Assembly (NCBI GenBank): GCA_049670505.1
Contig: JBATTK010000189.1
Location: 1 to 48,838 of the forward strand
Direction: 5' to 3'
Length of the DNA: 48,838 bases
DNA from: JBATTK01 sp049670505
GTDB taxonomy: Bacteria > Bacteroidota > Bacteroidia > Flavobacteriales > Flavobacteriaceae
The notes beneath the pieces are model-generated. The model saw only the letters and a program-made list of their open reading frames with translations. It was not told the DNA's origin and did not search any database. The position numbers and the translations under genes are program-made. Shown here piece by piece: positions 14,726 through 23,587 of this stretch; within the stretch, counting starts at the first letter, position 1, and each line of letters begins with the position of its first letter.

Positions 14726-16306
14726 ATGAATATACTTTCAGCCATAATACTATATTATGTTTCGGTCTCGGGCTTGACGCTCGTTGTTCACCGCTACTAC
14801 CGCTATGCGTTTGCCAGTCTTACCCTTATATTCCTGTATTTAGGTATTTTAGGAAGTTGGGGAAACAGCTTCCAGTACAGCCTGTTTTTTTGCTTGCAAT
14901 GGGTGTTACCATTGTGTGCTATCAACATGATTTGTTACGTCGCTGTAAGTGAAGATGAAATTGGCAACGTGCCAAAAAAATACCATGCTAAATTTTACCT
15001 TAGAAACGGCGTATTGAACATGAAAAATATCCGCCGTGGAGTTTCCATCATTGGCTCTGCTGGAAGTGGAAAAACGGAATCCGTCGTTTTTAATTTTCTT
15101 AAACATTTTAATAAGAACGGATTCTGTGGGGTCATCCACGATTACAAACATTTTGAGATTACGGAAATGGCCTATCCCCTATTCCAGAATCCTAAAATTC
15201 CATTTCACATCATTTCTTTTGACAATATTTATAAACGGGTAAATCCTATTGCGCCCCGTTATATGGTAGATGAAGAAAGCGTGAATGAAATTTCCCGTGT
15301 ACTCCTAGAAAATCTTTTAGAGCAAAAGGAGTCGGGTTCCTCTGGGTCCTCCAAGTTCTTTAACGACGCGGTCGAAGGACTTTTAGGAGGATTGATATGG
15401 AAGCTTAAGACGGAACATCAAGATTTCTGTACTCTACCGCATCTAATCGCAACCTACCAATATCTGGATACGGAGCACCTTGTCTCCTTTCTCAGTTCGG
15501 ATTTTACCTCGAAAGCAATGGCGGATGCATTTATTTCTGGAGTGGATTCCGAAAGACAAACGGCGGGTGTAATGAGTACTTTGGCCAATGCCCTTAAAAA
15601 AATTAGTACCCAACGCATTTTTATGACACTTTCAGCAGATGAAATTCCTTTGGATATTAACAATCCTGAACATCCCTCAGTAGTCTCCGTGGTAAATAAT
15701 CCAAAGTTTGATACGGCCTACTCTCCAGTAATCGCAACCATTATTCACACCATTACCAAACAAATGAGTGTTCGGAATCGGCTATCATCGTTCTTTCTTG
15801 CCGAGGAAGCATCTACCTTTCGTCTACTGAATATGCAACGTATTCCGGCAACCTTAAGAAGTTATGATATCGCGACCATATATGTGCTTCAAGATAAGAT
15901 TCAAAACGATTTGATGTATGGCGATAAGGCAAGTAAAGCCATCTTGAGCAATCTCTCATATCAGTTCTTTGGGAAAGCCAATGACCCCGATACAGCAAAA
16001 TACTATGAACGCTTTTTCGAAATTATCAAACAGCCCACAAGAAGTGTCAGTAAAAGCAGCAATTGGAATTTTGATGCAAGAATTACCAAAGGGGAAAGAG
16101 ATGTCAGTAAAATACGAGCAGACGTTTTCTTTAGATTGAAACGAGGTGAATTTATAGCGTTTGCCGATGGAAAAGATAAACGGGTCAAGTTTGAAAAGCC
16201 TGAGATAAAACGTGCGCTTCCCAGGCCAGTACTGGCATATAACGATGCAGAAATGAGAGCTAATTTTCAACGAATACATCTGGAAGTTCGCAGACTATTC
16301 TCATAA
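14726..16306 (+). CDS. mobC: Type IV coupling protein (VirD4/TraG family), MobC-like
   Basis: The 526-residue ATPase brings the relaxosome to the mating channel. Three hydrophobic segments within residues 1-75 anchor it in the inner membrane. The Walker A motif is GSAGSGKTES (110-119), and the Walker B region is FFLAEEAS (356-363). A downstream segment, LRSYDIATIYVLQDKIQ, matches the VirD4 'Q' motif region. The length is normal for short TraG/MobC proteins of Bacteroidota mobilisable elements. It closes the mobilisation operon. No VirB4-like or other channel gene follows, so the element must use a channel encoded outside this window or by a helper element. Confidence 0.88.
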   Translation: MNILSAIILYYVSVSGLTLVVHRYYRYAFASLTLIFLYLGILGSWGNSFQYSLFFCLQWVLPLCAINMICYVAVSEDEIGNVPKKYHAKFYLRNGVLNMKNIRRGVSIIGSAGSGKTESVVFNFLKHFNKNGFCGVIHDYKHFEITEMAYPLFQNPKIPFHIISFDNIYKRVNPIAPRYMVDEESVNEISRVLLENLLEQKESGSSGSSKFFNDAVEGLLGGLIWKLKTEHQDFCTLPHLIATYQYLDTEHLVSFLSSDFTSKAMADAFISGVDSERQTAGVMSTLANALKKISTQRIFMTLSADEIPLDINNPEHPSVVSVVNNPKFDTAYSPVIATIIHTITKQMSVRNRLSSFFLAEEASTFRLLNMQRIPATLRSYDIATIYVLQDKIQNDLMYGDKASKAILSNLSYQFFGKANDPDTAKYYERFFEIIKQPTRSVSKSSNWNFDARITKGERDVSKIRADVFFRLKRGEFIAFADGKDKRVKFEKPEIKRALPRPVLAYNDAEMRANFQRIHLEVRRLFS

Positions 16307-16379
16307 GGCAAATTGAAGCCAATGACAATGAATCCAGATGAAATATTCTTCATTTTGATGTTGAAATTTCGTACCTTTA

Positions 16380-17165
16380 ATGGTCAATCAAAGCGCTAAA
16401 ATCGTGTGGTTCAATCAGGCAAAATGTAATATCTATATGGGTACCGGAGCCGGTACCAAGTTACTTAAGGAAATCGGAAATGCGCAACAGTCCGTAAAGA
16501 TTTCCTCGCCCTATTTATCGCCCAAAATGGTGGAAGAATTAGTTTGGCTTCACAACCAAGGTATAAAAGTATCCCTGATTACCTCTGATAAATTTGATAG
16601 TAGAAGCTATCGACAAGAAAAAAGTATTCAACCACTAATTGTTCAGAATAAGCAATTGGATGAGAAGTCTGATAAAATCAGAAAAAGGTGGCTCACTATT
16701 CAAAAAGTTCTCGCTGTTGGTAGTATCGTTCTCACTGCTGTACTGATGGCTCTATTCTTTACAACAAAGAACTGGATTTATATTCTTGCTATTGGAATTG
16801 CCATGCTATTTTTTGGCGTCTCCAGATATGCTAAGACAATGGCAAATAATACTAGAATCTATTCGTACTCCTATACGCCACTATTTCCATTCAAGGTTTT
16901 TATAGCTCCAGATTCCTATCGCATCAATGATATGTTTATCCACGGTAAGATTTATATCATCGATGGTCACACTGCCTATCTAGGTTCTTTGAATTTTACA
17001 GAGAGTGGCACCAAATACAATTACGAAACTAGGATTCGGGTTACGGATATCGAAGCGGTTAGAAAAATTGAAGAAGAATTTGATGAGTTATATGACCATC
17101 CTGATTTGGCATTTTTTGGAATTGAGGAATGGGGTAGGAAGCTATATTCAGAGCTAGTTAATTGA
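16380..17165 (+). CDS. Phospholipase D-like membrane protein with one HKD motif
   Basis: A 261-residue protein with a split PLD fold. The first half-site (ISSPYLSPKMVEELVWLHNQGIKVSLIT) has no HKD. Two membrane helices (about 108-128 and 132-148) are inserted, and the second half has the full motif H188-G-K190-IYII-D195 followed by GSLNFTESG. Single-HKD proteins dimerise to form one active site, and this family includes lipases and nucleases. Its role here is unclear, perhaps membrane or DNA processing during transfer, or defence. It starts 74 bp after mobC and may be read from the same transcript. The ATG used lies at the first Met of the frame. Confidence 0.8.
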   Translation: MVNQSAKIVWFNQAKCNIYMGTGAGTKLLKEIGNAQQSVKISSPYLSPKMVEELVWLHNQGIKVSLITSDKFDSRSYRQEKSIQPLIVQNKQLDEKSDKIRKRWLTIQKVLAVGSIVLTAVLMALFFTTKNWIYILAIGIAMLFFGVSRYAKTMANNTRIYSYSYTPLFPFKVFIAPDSYRINDMFIHGKIYIIDGHTAYLGSLNFTESGTKYNYETRIRVTDIEAVRKIEEEFDELYDHPDLAFFGIEEWGRKLYSELVN

Positions 17166-17528
17166 TTAACGAATTCACCACACCCACATATAATGTTAGA
17201 AATGATATTTGGATTATTCATTACAAAAAAGTAATGTGATTTACAATGACCATTCTTCTCAGGAACGACCATTAAATACAACTAATTAAAATACATATCT
17301 GCGCAAATACAATATGACCAATATCAATATTGCAATCAATATTCGAGTTATGCTTTTACAGCATTTCTCAATAAGCTGTCCAACGCTGGAAGGAATTTCC
17401 GAACCTGCGTTACTTCCACTTCTTGGGGTATCGCCACCTCTAAATGCTGCTCCGGTCAGGGTCTGTTCCCGTGTAAAGTCGGTTCCCTAAATGCTTGTCT
17501 TAAGAGACTGACAGTATAGAAACCCTTT
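17166..17528. other. Intergenic region with a decayed coding stretch
   Basis: About 360 bp between the PLD gene and the metal region. The first 120 bp show nothing of note. From about 17360 to 17500 the composition becomes coding-like, because of the minus-strand remnant listed separately. This is a likely boundary between transfer genes and metal cargo. Confidence 0.5.
17286..17486 (-). pseudogene. C-terminal remnant of a membrane-anchored protein
   Basis: A 66-codon minus-strand frame is open from 17486 to the TAA at 17288-17286. It has no ATG, and a TAG lies just upstream. The translation is protein-like, with a Gly/Ser/Thr-rich linker (FRGGDTPRSGSNAGSEIPS), then KCCKSITR and a clean membrane helix (ILIAILILVILYLRR). 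It looks like the tail of a membrane protein whose 5' part has been lost. I cannot name the parent gene. It could be a coincidence, though the hydrophilic-linker-helix order is unusual for chance. Confidence 0.35.
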
Positions 17529-17563
17529 TGCAACACAGTTGCATGAATTTCTTGCTATCTTTG
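17529..17563 (+). promoter_or_regulatory. Fur-type operator and promoter of the divalent-metal operon
   Basis: TGCAAC-ACA-GTTGCA (17529-17543) is a perfect 6-3-6 inverted repeat resembling sites bound by Fur-family repressors. TATCTTTG (17556-17563) is an exact match to the Bacteroidota -7 box TAnnTTTG, and TTTG at 17527-17530 could be the -33 box (25-bp spacing, somewhat long). The operator lies within the promoter, as expected for repression by the Fur-family gene at 23588. A half-site TGTTGCAT also occurs at 24014-24021. Confidence 0.55.
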
Positions 17564-17567
17564 CAAA

Positions 17568-17876
17568 GTGAAAACAATCGCAATCCTTTTATCCATCTAC
17601 TTTTTGGCACTTAACTTTGTGCCTTGTAGCGATAGTGCAAACGCGCTTGATGATACTCAAAAGGTTTCGGTTATCGATTTCAATGGCGAACACGACCAGG
17701 AATGCGAGTTATGTTCCCCTTTCTGTCAATGCCATTGTTGCCATGTTCACACCGTTGATTTTGGTCTTGATAACTTCAAACCATTTCAACCTTCAGTAAA
17801 TCAAGAAAAATTTGCCCATTTTGATAGTCTTGGCAAAGATATTTCACACTCTCTTCTACAGCCCCCACGGGCATAA
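17568..17876 (+). CDS. DUF6660-family small periplasmic protein
   Basis: The 102-residue protein has a signal peptide (about 1-20, ending near FVPCSDS). The mature part is dominated by ECELCSPFCQCHCCHVHT, a dense Cys/His cluster well suited to soft or divalent metals. It ends in LQPPRA. This pattern is the DUF6660 family, found ahead of CzcA/CusA RND genes in Bacteroidota. It is probably a periplasmic metal-binding or sensing helper of the pump encoded 110 bp downstream. The start is GTG 17568, only 4 bp after a perfect -7 box, which implies a leaderless or nearly leaderless mRNA. Confidence 0.85.
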   Translation: MKTIAILLSIYFLALNFVPCSDSANALDDTQKVSVIDFNGEHDQECELCSPFCQCHCCHVHTVDFGLDNFKPFQPSVNQEKFAHFDSLGKDISHSLLQPPRA

Positions 17877-17889
17877 TTCAGTTTCCATA

Positions 17890-17936
17890 GGATAACTATA
17901 TCCTTTTTTGAAGCTTTCGTTCCGATAACTATCGGA
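17890..17936 (+). promoter_or_regulatory. Hairpins between DUF6660 and czcA
   Basis: GGATA-ACTA-TATCC (17890-17903) is followed by six T residues like a small attenuator. Then TCCGATA-AC-TATCGGA (17921-17936) is a perfect 7-2-7 inverted repeat. Partial termination would lower pump expression relative to DUF6660. Alternatively the second repeat is an operator. Confidence 0.45.
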
Positions 17937-17986
17937 TTCACGGAAGAACACACCTATTTTTTTTAACTGAATTAACGCTGTAATCT

Positions 17987-20900
17987 ATGATTAATAGAAT
18001 CATTGATTTTTCAATCAATAACAAACTTATAATAGGGCTATTTACCCTGCTCATTGTGGGCTGGGGAATTTACTCGCTCAATCAAATACCCATTGATGCC
18101 GTACCTGATATTACCAACAACCAGGTACAGGTGATTACGACTTCCCAGAACCTTGCCGCGCAAGAAGTCGAGCAGTTCATTACCTATCCTGTGGAGTTGG
18201 CAATGGCCAACATTCCCGGAGTAGTGGAAATCCGTTCCATTTCCCGTTTTGGACTTTCGGTCGTTACCGTGGTGTTTGAGGAAGATATGGGAACCTATCT
18301 TCCAAGGCAATTAGTCAATGAAAAATTAAAAGAGGCCGAAGAAAACATCGGTTCCGATTTGGGAACACCTTCCATCGGGCCCATTTCTACGGGGCTTGGA
18401 GAAATCTATCAATACACCCTAGAGGTCGAATCGGGTTATGAATCCCAATATGATGCCGTCAAGTTGCGAAGCATACAGGACTGGATCGTAAAACGCCAAT
18501 TGAGTATGACTCCGGGCGTAGTAGAAATCAGCAGTTGGGGAGGGTATATCAAGCAGTATGAAGTTGCCATTGACCCTTCTGTGTTAAACTCTTACAACCT
18601 CACTTTACCAGAAGTATTCAATGCCCTTGAACAGAACAATGCCAATACGGGAGGTAGCTATATTGAAAAAGGCCCCGAGCTTTTTTACATACGCAGCAAA
18701 GGATTGGCTAAGGATTTTGACGACATTCGTCAAACGGTAATTACGAATAGGAACGGTGTACCACTTACAGTTGGGCAAATCGGGAAAGTGGGTGTTGGCA
18801 AAGCTCCGAGATACGGAGCGGCAACCAAGGATGGAAAAGGCGAAACGGTCGTGGGTATTGTGATGATGCTAAAGGATGCCAACTCTGCCGAAGTCATTAC
18901 CCGAGTAAAGGAAAACGTTTCAAAAATCCAGCAGACTCTGCCAGAAGGTATTACGATTAAACCTTTTCTCGATCGTACCCGCCTAGTGGAAAAAACGACA
19001 TCTACCATTTCAGAAAATTTGATAATAGGTGGACTTATCGTGATATTCTTCTTGGTATTTCTATTGGGAACATGGCGTTCAGGGCTTATTGTGGCATCCG
19101 TAATTCCACTTTCAATGTTGTTCGCATTGGGGATGATGAACACCTTCGGCGTTTCGGCCAACCTAATGAGTCTGGGGGCCATCGATTTTGGGATTATCGT
19201 AGATGGAGCAGTCATTATTATCGAAGCAATGGTCGTCCTTATAGTGGCAAGGCTTGCCACGCTCAAAACTTTATCCAAAAAAGACCGCAAATCCGAGGTA
19301 AACAAATTAGCTTTTAAATCATCTTCCCAGATGATGAACGCTGCCATTTTCGGTCAGATTATCATTCTGATCGTCTTTATCCCTATCCTAACACTTACAG
19401 GCATCGAAGGGAAGATGTTCCGCCCAATGGCATTAGTATTTGGATTCGCCATCATAGGGGCAATGATTTTATGCCTGACCTATGTTCCGATGATTGCAGC
19501 TAGCCTATTGTATTCCAAAAAACTAGATAAAAAAACGTGGGGCGACAAATTTATGGTATGGCTGGAAAGCAAGTACCGTCCTGTTTTGGATTGGGCATTG
19601 ACCGCTAAAAAAGTTGTGGTCGTCGGTGCCGTCTTTCTTTTAGCGATTGCCCTTTTCATATTCTCAACATTGGGAGGGGAGTTTATCCCAAAATTGGATG
19701 AAGGGGATTTTGCTTTGGAAACTCGTATGGCACCAGGTACTTCCCTTGCGGAAATGACCAGAAATATGACCAAACTGGAAGCTATTCTACTGGAAGAATT
19801 TCCAGAGGTCGAAACGGTCGTCACAAAAATTGGGGCTGGAGAAATCCCTACCGACCCGATGCCTATCGAAGGTGCGGATATCATGGTAAGCCTTAAAAAT
19901 AAGAATGAATGGGTATCTGCGGAAAGCAAACAAGAACTCGCCGAACTGATGGAGGAAGCTCTTTCGGTATTGCCGGGGGTGGATGTGGAATTTTCCCAGC
20001 CTATCGAAATGCGTTTCAATGAACTGATGACAGGAGTGAAACAGGATATCGCCGTAAAAATCTATGGGGAGGATTTGGAACTGTTACAGGAAAAAGGAAA
20101 TCAAGCTGCGGAAATTATCAGGGGCATTACAGGTGCCGCCGATGTTCGTGTGGAACAGGTCGTTGGCCTACCACAAATAGTTATCGACTACCAACGTAGC
20201 CGAATGGCGGAGTACGGACTTACCATTCACGAACTCAACCAGATTGTCAGTACGGCTTTCGCAGGGGCAACCACGGGCAAGGTTTTTGAGGGCGAAAGAA
20301 GGTTCGACCTAACCGTGCGGCTGCAGGAAAAATCCCGTGATGGCATTGCCTCCATTAAGAATCTTTACGTACCGCTTGCAAACGGGCAAAAAATTCCGCT
20401 CAAGGAAGTAGCCAATATTAGTTTTGAGGATGCCCCTGCCCAGATTTCCCGTGATGATACAAGCCGTCGTATCGTTATCGGGGTCAACGTGGGCAATAGG
20501 GACACGCAATCCTTGGTCGAGGAAATGCAGAATACGATACAACAACAATTAGACCTCCCGCCAGGCTATTCGGTTACCTATGGCGGAGAGTTCGAAAACC
20601 TGCAACGGGCTAAAAAACGCCTTGCATTGGTCGTTCCCTTAGCGCTGGTGCTCATTTTTGTCATCCTGTTCATCAGCCTTCGCTCTTTAAAGCAGTCGCT
20701 GTTAATCTACACCGCCATTCCCTTTGCCGCGGTCGGTGGCGTATTCGCACTTTGGTTGCGGGGGATGCCGTTCAGTATTTCCGCAGGGGTCGGATTTATT
20801 GCCCTGTTCGGGGTAGCGGTGCTAAACGGTCTGGTGTTGATAAGTAGTTTGAACGAACTGAAAGCGGACGGAGTTAACGACCTAAAGACCCGAATCAGAA

Positions 20901-22351
20901 AAGCGACCAAATCGCGTTTGCGACCCATTTTCCTGACCGCCGTAACCGATATCGTTGGATTCTTGCCCATGGCACTTTCCGGTTCTTCGGGTGCTGAAGT
21001 ACAAAGACCTCTGGCAACGGTCGTCATTGGCGGTCTGTTTACCGCCACGCTACTAACCCTAATCGTATTACCAGTTTTGTACAGCTGGTTTGAAAAACCC
21101 AAAAGGATGAAATTAAACCCTGCAATAGCAACGGTCTTGGTTCTTTTGGTTTTCTCGTTTTCCGTGAAAGCGCAGACCCCAAATGATAGTAGTGGAATTT
21201 CCTTGGCCCAACTTCAGGAAAGGGCCATGGACAACAATCCATTGCTCAAGGCGGACAGCTTGAATATCCATAAAAGCACGAAGTTGCAAGGAACGGCCTT
21301 CAATCCTTCGAATACGAATTTTTTCTACTCAGAGGAAGAAGTGCCTGGAAATGGTATCGCCCAATCCAATCTAGGAAGCGGAATCAATAGCTATGGCATT
21401 GGCCAAAAATTCGATTTCCCTACCACCTATATCCAACGTTCACAAGTATTGAAACAGCGTACAAAAGTTGCTGAAAAAAGTTATCGATTGCAACAAAACG
21501 AACTGGAAAAACAGGTGGCTACGGCCTATTACAAATGGGTCAACGGGTGGCAGAAAGTTATGTTTTATAATCAACTGGACAGTCTGTATGCCAATTTTGA
21601 GATGGCGGCCAAACTTCGATATGAGACAGGCGAGACAACTAAATTGGAACAGTTGAACGCCAGTAGTAAACGAAAGCAAGTCGAACTGAAACTGAAGGAA
21701 TCCATGGTTCTTTTCAATTCCGCAGTTTTGGAACTGGAACAGTTGACGGCCTCGGAAATCTCTGATAGGGACTATCCTTTAGCTATACAACATATGCCTA
21801 TTTTGAATTCCGAGAACGAAGAAGCCCTCAACGACGACAATGCCTTCCTTTCCTATCGGAACGAGTTGGTAAAACTGGCCGAGGAAGAAACCGATGTCCA
21901 ACAGTCGCAATGGTTACCTGATATCAACCTGCAATATTCGTTACAGACCGTTGACGGTACAAGTGGATTTTATGGTTTTCAGGCGGGAATCAGCGTTCCA
22001 ATACTATTCAATTCTCAGAAGGCAAATGTACAAGCCTTGAAAATCGATAAGATGCGTCAAGAGGAATTGTTGAAAAGCGAAAGAATGACCATAAACAAAA
22101 GCCTAGCAACGGCCACAGCAAATTATGACCAATGGTTGCAACAAGTAGCCTATTATAAGGAAACTGGACTACCAATGAGCGAGGAACTACTCAATGGGGC
22201 TTCGCTTTCCTTCCAAGTGGGCGGTATTGATTATATCGAATACATCCAGAGTCTTTCCGAGGCAACCAATATAAAAACCAATTGGTTCGGTGCCCTGCTC
22301 AATTACAACCTGTCGGTGGTAGAACTCGAATACTTAACAGCAAAAAAGTAA
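17987..22351 (+). CDS. czcA: CzcA-type heavy-metal RND pump fused to a TolC-like outer-membrane factor
   Basis: A 1454-residue fusion. Residues 1-1040 are a complete HME-RND pump with 12 membrane helices. TM4 carries D400-F-G-x3-D406-G-A-x4-E413, the CzcA-type proton relay of divalent-cation exporters (Zn, Co, Cd, Ni), unlike CusA. After PVLYSWFEKPKR comes a signal-peptide-like segment (LNPAIATVLVLLVFSFSVKAQ, about 1041-1061). It is followed by about 390 residues with TolC/CzcC coiled-coil features (LAQLQERAMDNNPLLKADSL; VNGWQKVMFYNQLDSLY). Pump and exit duct are thus encoded as one chain, an arrangement known in Bacteroidota. Cleavage at the internal signal would release the duct (inference). 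The adaptor gene follows 37 bp downstream. No frameshift is needed. Confidence 0.93.
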   Translation: MINRIIDFSINNKLIIGLFTLLIVGWGIYSLNQIPIDAVPDITNNQVQVITTSQNLAAQEVEQFITYPVELAMANIPGVVEIRSISRFGLSVVTVVFEEDMGTYLPRQLVNEKLKEAEENIGSDLGTPSIGPISTGLGEIYQYTLEVESGYESQYDAVKLRSIQDWIVKRQLSMTPGVVEISSWGGYIKQYEVAIDPSVLNSYNLTLPEVFNALEQNNANTGGSYIEKGPELFYIRSKGLAKDFDDIRQTVITNRNGVPLTVGQIGKVGVGKAPRYGAATKDGKGETVVGIVMMLKDANSAEVITRVKENVSKIQQTLPEGITIKPFLDRTRLVEKTTSTISENLIIGGLIVIFFLVFLLGTWRSGLIVASVIPLSMLFALGMMNTFGVSANLMSLGAIDFGIIVDGAVIIIEAMVVLIVARLATLKTLSKKDRKSEVNKLAFKSSSQMMNAAIFGQIIILIVFIPILTLTGIEGKMFRPMALVFGFAIIGAMILCLTYVPMIAASLLYSKKLDKKTWGDKFMVWLESKYRPVLDWALTAKKVVVVGAVFLLAIALFIFSTLGGEFIPKLDEGDFALETRMAPGTSLAEMTRNMTKLEAILLEEFPEVETVVTKIGAGEIPTDPMPIEGADIMVSLKNKNEWVSAESKQELAELMEEALSVLPGVDVEFSQPIEMRFNELMTGVKQDIAVKIYGEDLELLQEKGNQAAEIIRGITGAADVRVEQVVGLPQIVIDYQRSRMAEYGLTIHELNQIVSTAFAGATTGKVFEGERRFDLTVRLQEKSRDGIASIKNLYVPLANGQKIPLKEVANISFEDAPAQISRDDTSRRIVIGVNVGNRDTQSLVEEMQNTIQQQLDLPPGYSVTYGGEFENLQRAKKRLALVVPLALVLIFVILFISLRSLKQSLLIYTAIPFAAVGGVFALWLRGMPFSISAGVGFIALFGVAVLNGLVLISSLNELKADGVNDLKTRIRKATKSRLRPIFLTAVTDIVGFLPMALSGSSGAEVQRPLATVVIGGLFTATLLTLIVLPVLYSWFEKPKRMKLNPAIATVLVLLVFSFSVKAQTPNDSSGISLAQLQERAMDNNPLLKADSLNIHKSTKLQGTAFNPSNTNFFYSEEEVPGNGIAQSNLGSGINSYGIGQKFDFPTTYIQRSQVLKQRTKVAEKSYRLQQNELEKQVATAYYKWVNGWQKVMFYNQLDSLYANFEMAAKLRYETGETTKLEQLNASSKRKQVELKLKESMVLFNSAVLELEQLTASEISDRDYPLAIQHMPILNSENEEALNDDNAFLSYRNELVKLAEEETDVQQSQWLPDINLQYSLQTVDGTSGFYGFQAGISVPILFNSQKANVQALKIDKMRQEELLKSERMTINKSLATATANYDQWLQQVAYYKETGLPMSEELLNGASLSFQVGGIDYIEYIQSLSEATNIKTNWFGALLNYNLSVVELEYLTAKK

Positions 22352-22388
22352 AAAATTAGCTCATCATGGGCATTAAAAATATATACAA

Positions 22389-23573
22389 ATGAAAGATTTA
22401 TCAAAAATAACGGTCTTAGGATTTGCGCTAATTTCGTTGATTGCCTGTAAGGACAACCAGAACGATACCGCCGAAGTGATGGCAGAAAATACTGAAGAAG
22501 AACATCACGAAGAAGGACATATTAGCCTAACGCAATCACAGGCTGAAGATGCCGGACTTGCCTATGGCACCTTTGGTCAGGAAGAAATCAAAGTGCCTAT
22601 CGAGGCTAATGGTAGCATAGAGCTCCCGCCCAACAATATGGCTTCCATTTCCTCCCTTTTGGATGGATTTGTGGTCAAAATCAACTTCTTGGAGGGCGAC
22701 ATAGTCAAAAAAGGCCAAGTATTGGTGGAATTGAAAGACCCTGCCTATGTAAAAATGCAACAGGAATATTTGAGCGTGTACGGTCTCCTTAATTACTTGG
22801 AGCAGGAACTGGAACGCCAACAGATTTTAAACGATGCCGATGTAGGAGCAAAGAAAAACCTTCAACAGGCACAGTCCGAGTTCTCGGCTAAAAAGTCGGA
22901 ATTGGCGGCATTAAAAGAGCAATTGAGTTATGCCGGGATAAGTGCAAGCGCAATAGAGGAAGGTCAGATTCAGAACCGTGTTTATTTGAGGGCGCCATTT
23001 GGGGGCACGGTCACATCAGTTTTAGCCCATAACGGCCAAAAAGTGATGTCGGGACAGGAAATTATGCAGGTCATTAACAGGGAACATATGCACTTGGAGC
23101 TTCAACTCTTCCAAAAGGATATTCCCAAGGTCAAGAAGGGACAAAAGGTGTACTTTACTATTCCGGCATTTGAGGACAGTCCTGTGTTCGAAGGCGAGGT
23201 TTCATTGGTAGGTAGAAACCTAGATATGGATTCCAAAACCATTAGGGTACACGCCCATTTCGAGGAAAATGAATGGTTGATACCGGGCTTGTATACCGAA
23301 GCAAAGATTATGCAGGATAGCAAAAAGACACGGGTACTACCAACCTCGGCTATAGTCTCGGACAAGGGAACTTCCTACTTCTTTGTCAAAACCGAAACAG
23401 ATGGAAACGAAATCAATTATGAAAAAGTCGCTTTTGAGCAGGGCATCAAATCGGACGATTATGTTCAAATAAAAAAATATGGTAAAATAAAGGACACTAC
23501 AGCAATTGTTTTAAATGGTGCGTTTACCTTAAAGGCGGTAATGAACAAATCCGAAGGAGGCCATGAGGACTAA
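22389..23573 (+). CDS. czcB: RND periplasmic adaptor (CzcB type), lipoprotein
   Basis: The 394-residue membrane-fusion protein links the CzcA pump to its outer-membrane duct. Its N-terminal lipoprotein signal ends LISLIAC with Cys20. A His/Glu-rich stretch follows (EEEHHEEGHI), suited to Zn2+ or similar ions. The lipoyl-like half-motifs (LLDGFVVKINFLEGDIVKKGQVLVEL and RAPFGGTVTSVLAHNGQKV) flank a coiled-coil hairpin (about 125-190). Beta-barrel and membrane-proximal domains follow. It sits 37 bp after the pump and 14 bp before the Fur-family gene, clearly one operon. Confidence 0.93.
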   Translation: MKDLSKITVLGFALISLIACKDNQNDTAEVMAENTEEEHHEEGHISLTQSQAEDAGLAYGTFGQEEIKVPIEANGSIELPPNNMASISSLLDGFVVKINFLEGDIVKKGQVLVELKDPAYVKMQQEYLSVYGLLNYLEQELERQQILNDADVGAKKNLQQAQSEFSAKKSELAALKEQLSYAGISASAIEEGQIQNRVYLRAPFGGTVTSVLAHNGQKVMSGQEIMQVINREHMHLELQLFQKDIPKVKKGQKVYFTIPAFEDSPVFEGEVSLVGRNLDMDSKTIRVHAHFEENEWLIPGLYTEAKIMQDSKKTRVLPTSAIVSDKGTSYFFVKTETDGNEINYEKVAFEQGIKSDDYVQIKKYGKIKDTTAIVLNGAFTLKAVMNKSEGGHED

Positions 23574-23587
23574 AATACAAACTAGTT

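Larger units (their letters stand above)
10998..16306 (+). mobile_element. Mobilisation module of an integrative element
   Basis: A collinear block holds ssb, a DUF6876 protein, a RadC-like JAB protein, a candidate oriT, BfmA-type accessory protein, relaxase and VirD4-type coupling protein. These are the DNA-processing genes of Bacteroidota integrative conjugative or mobilisable elements. No integrase, excisionase or mating-pair genes are in the window, so the element's ends are not defined here. The metal genes to the right are probably cargo (inference). Confidence 0.65.
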
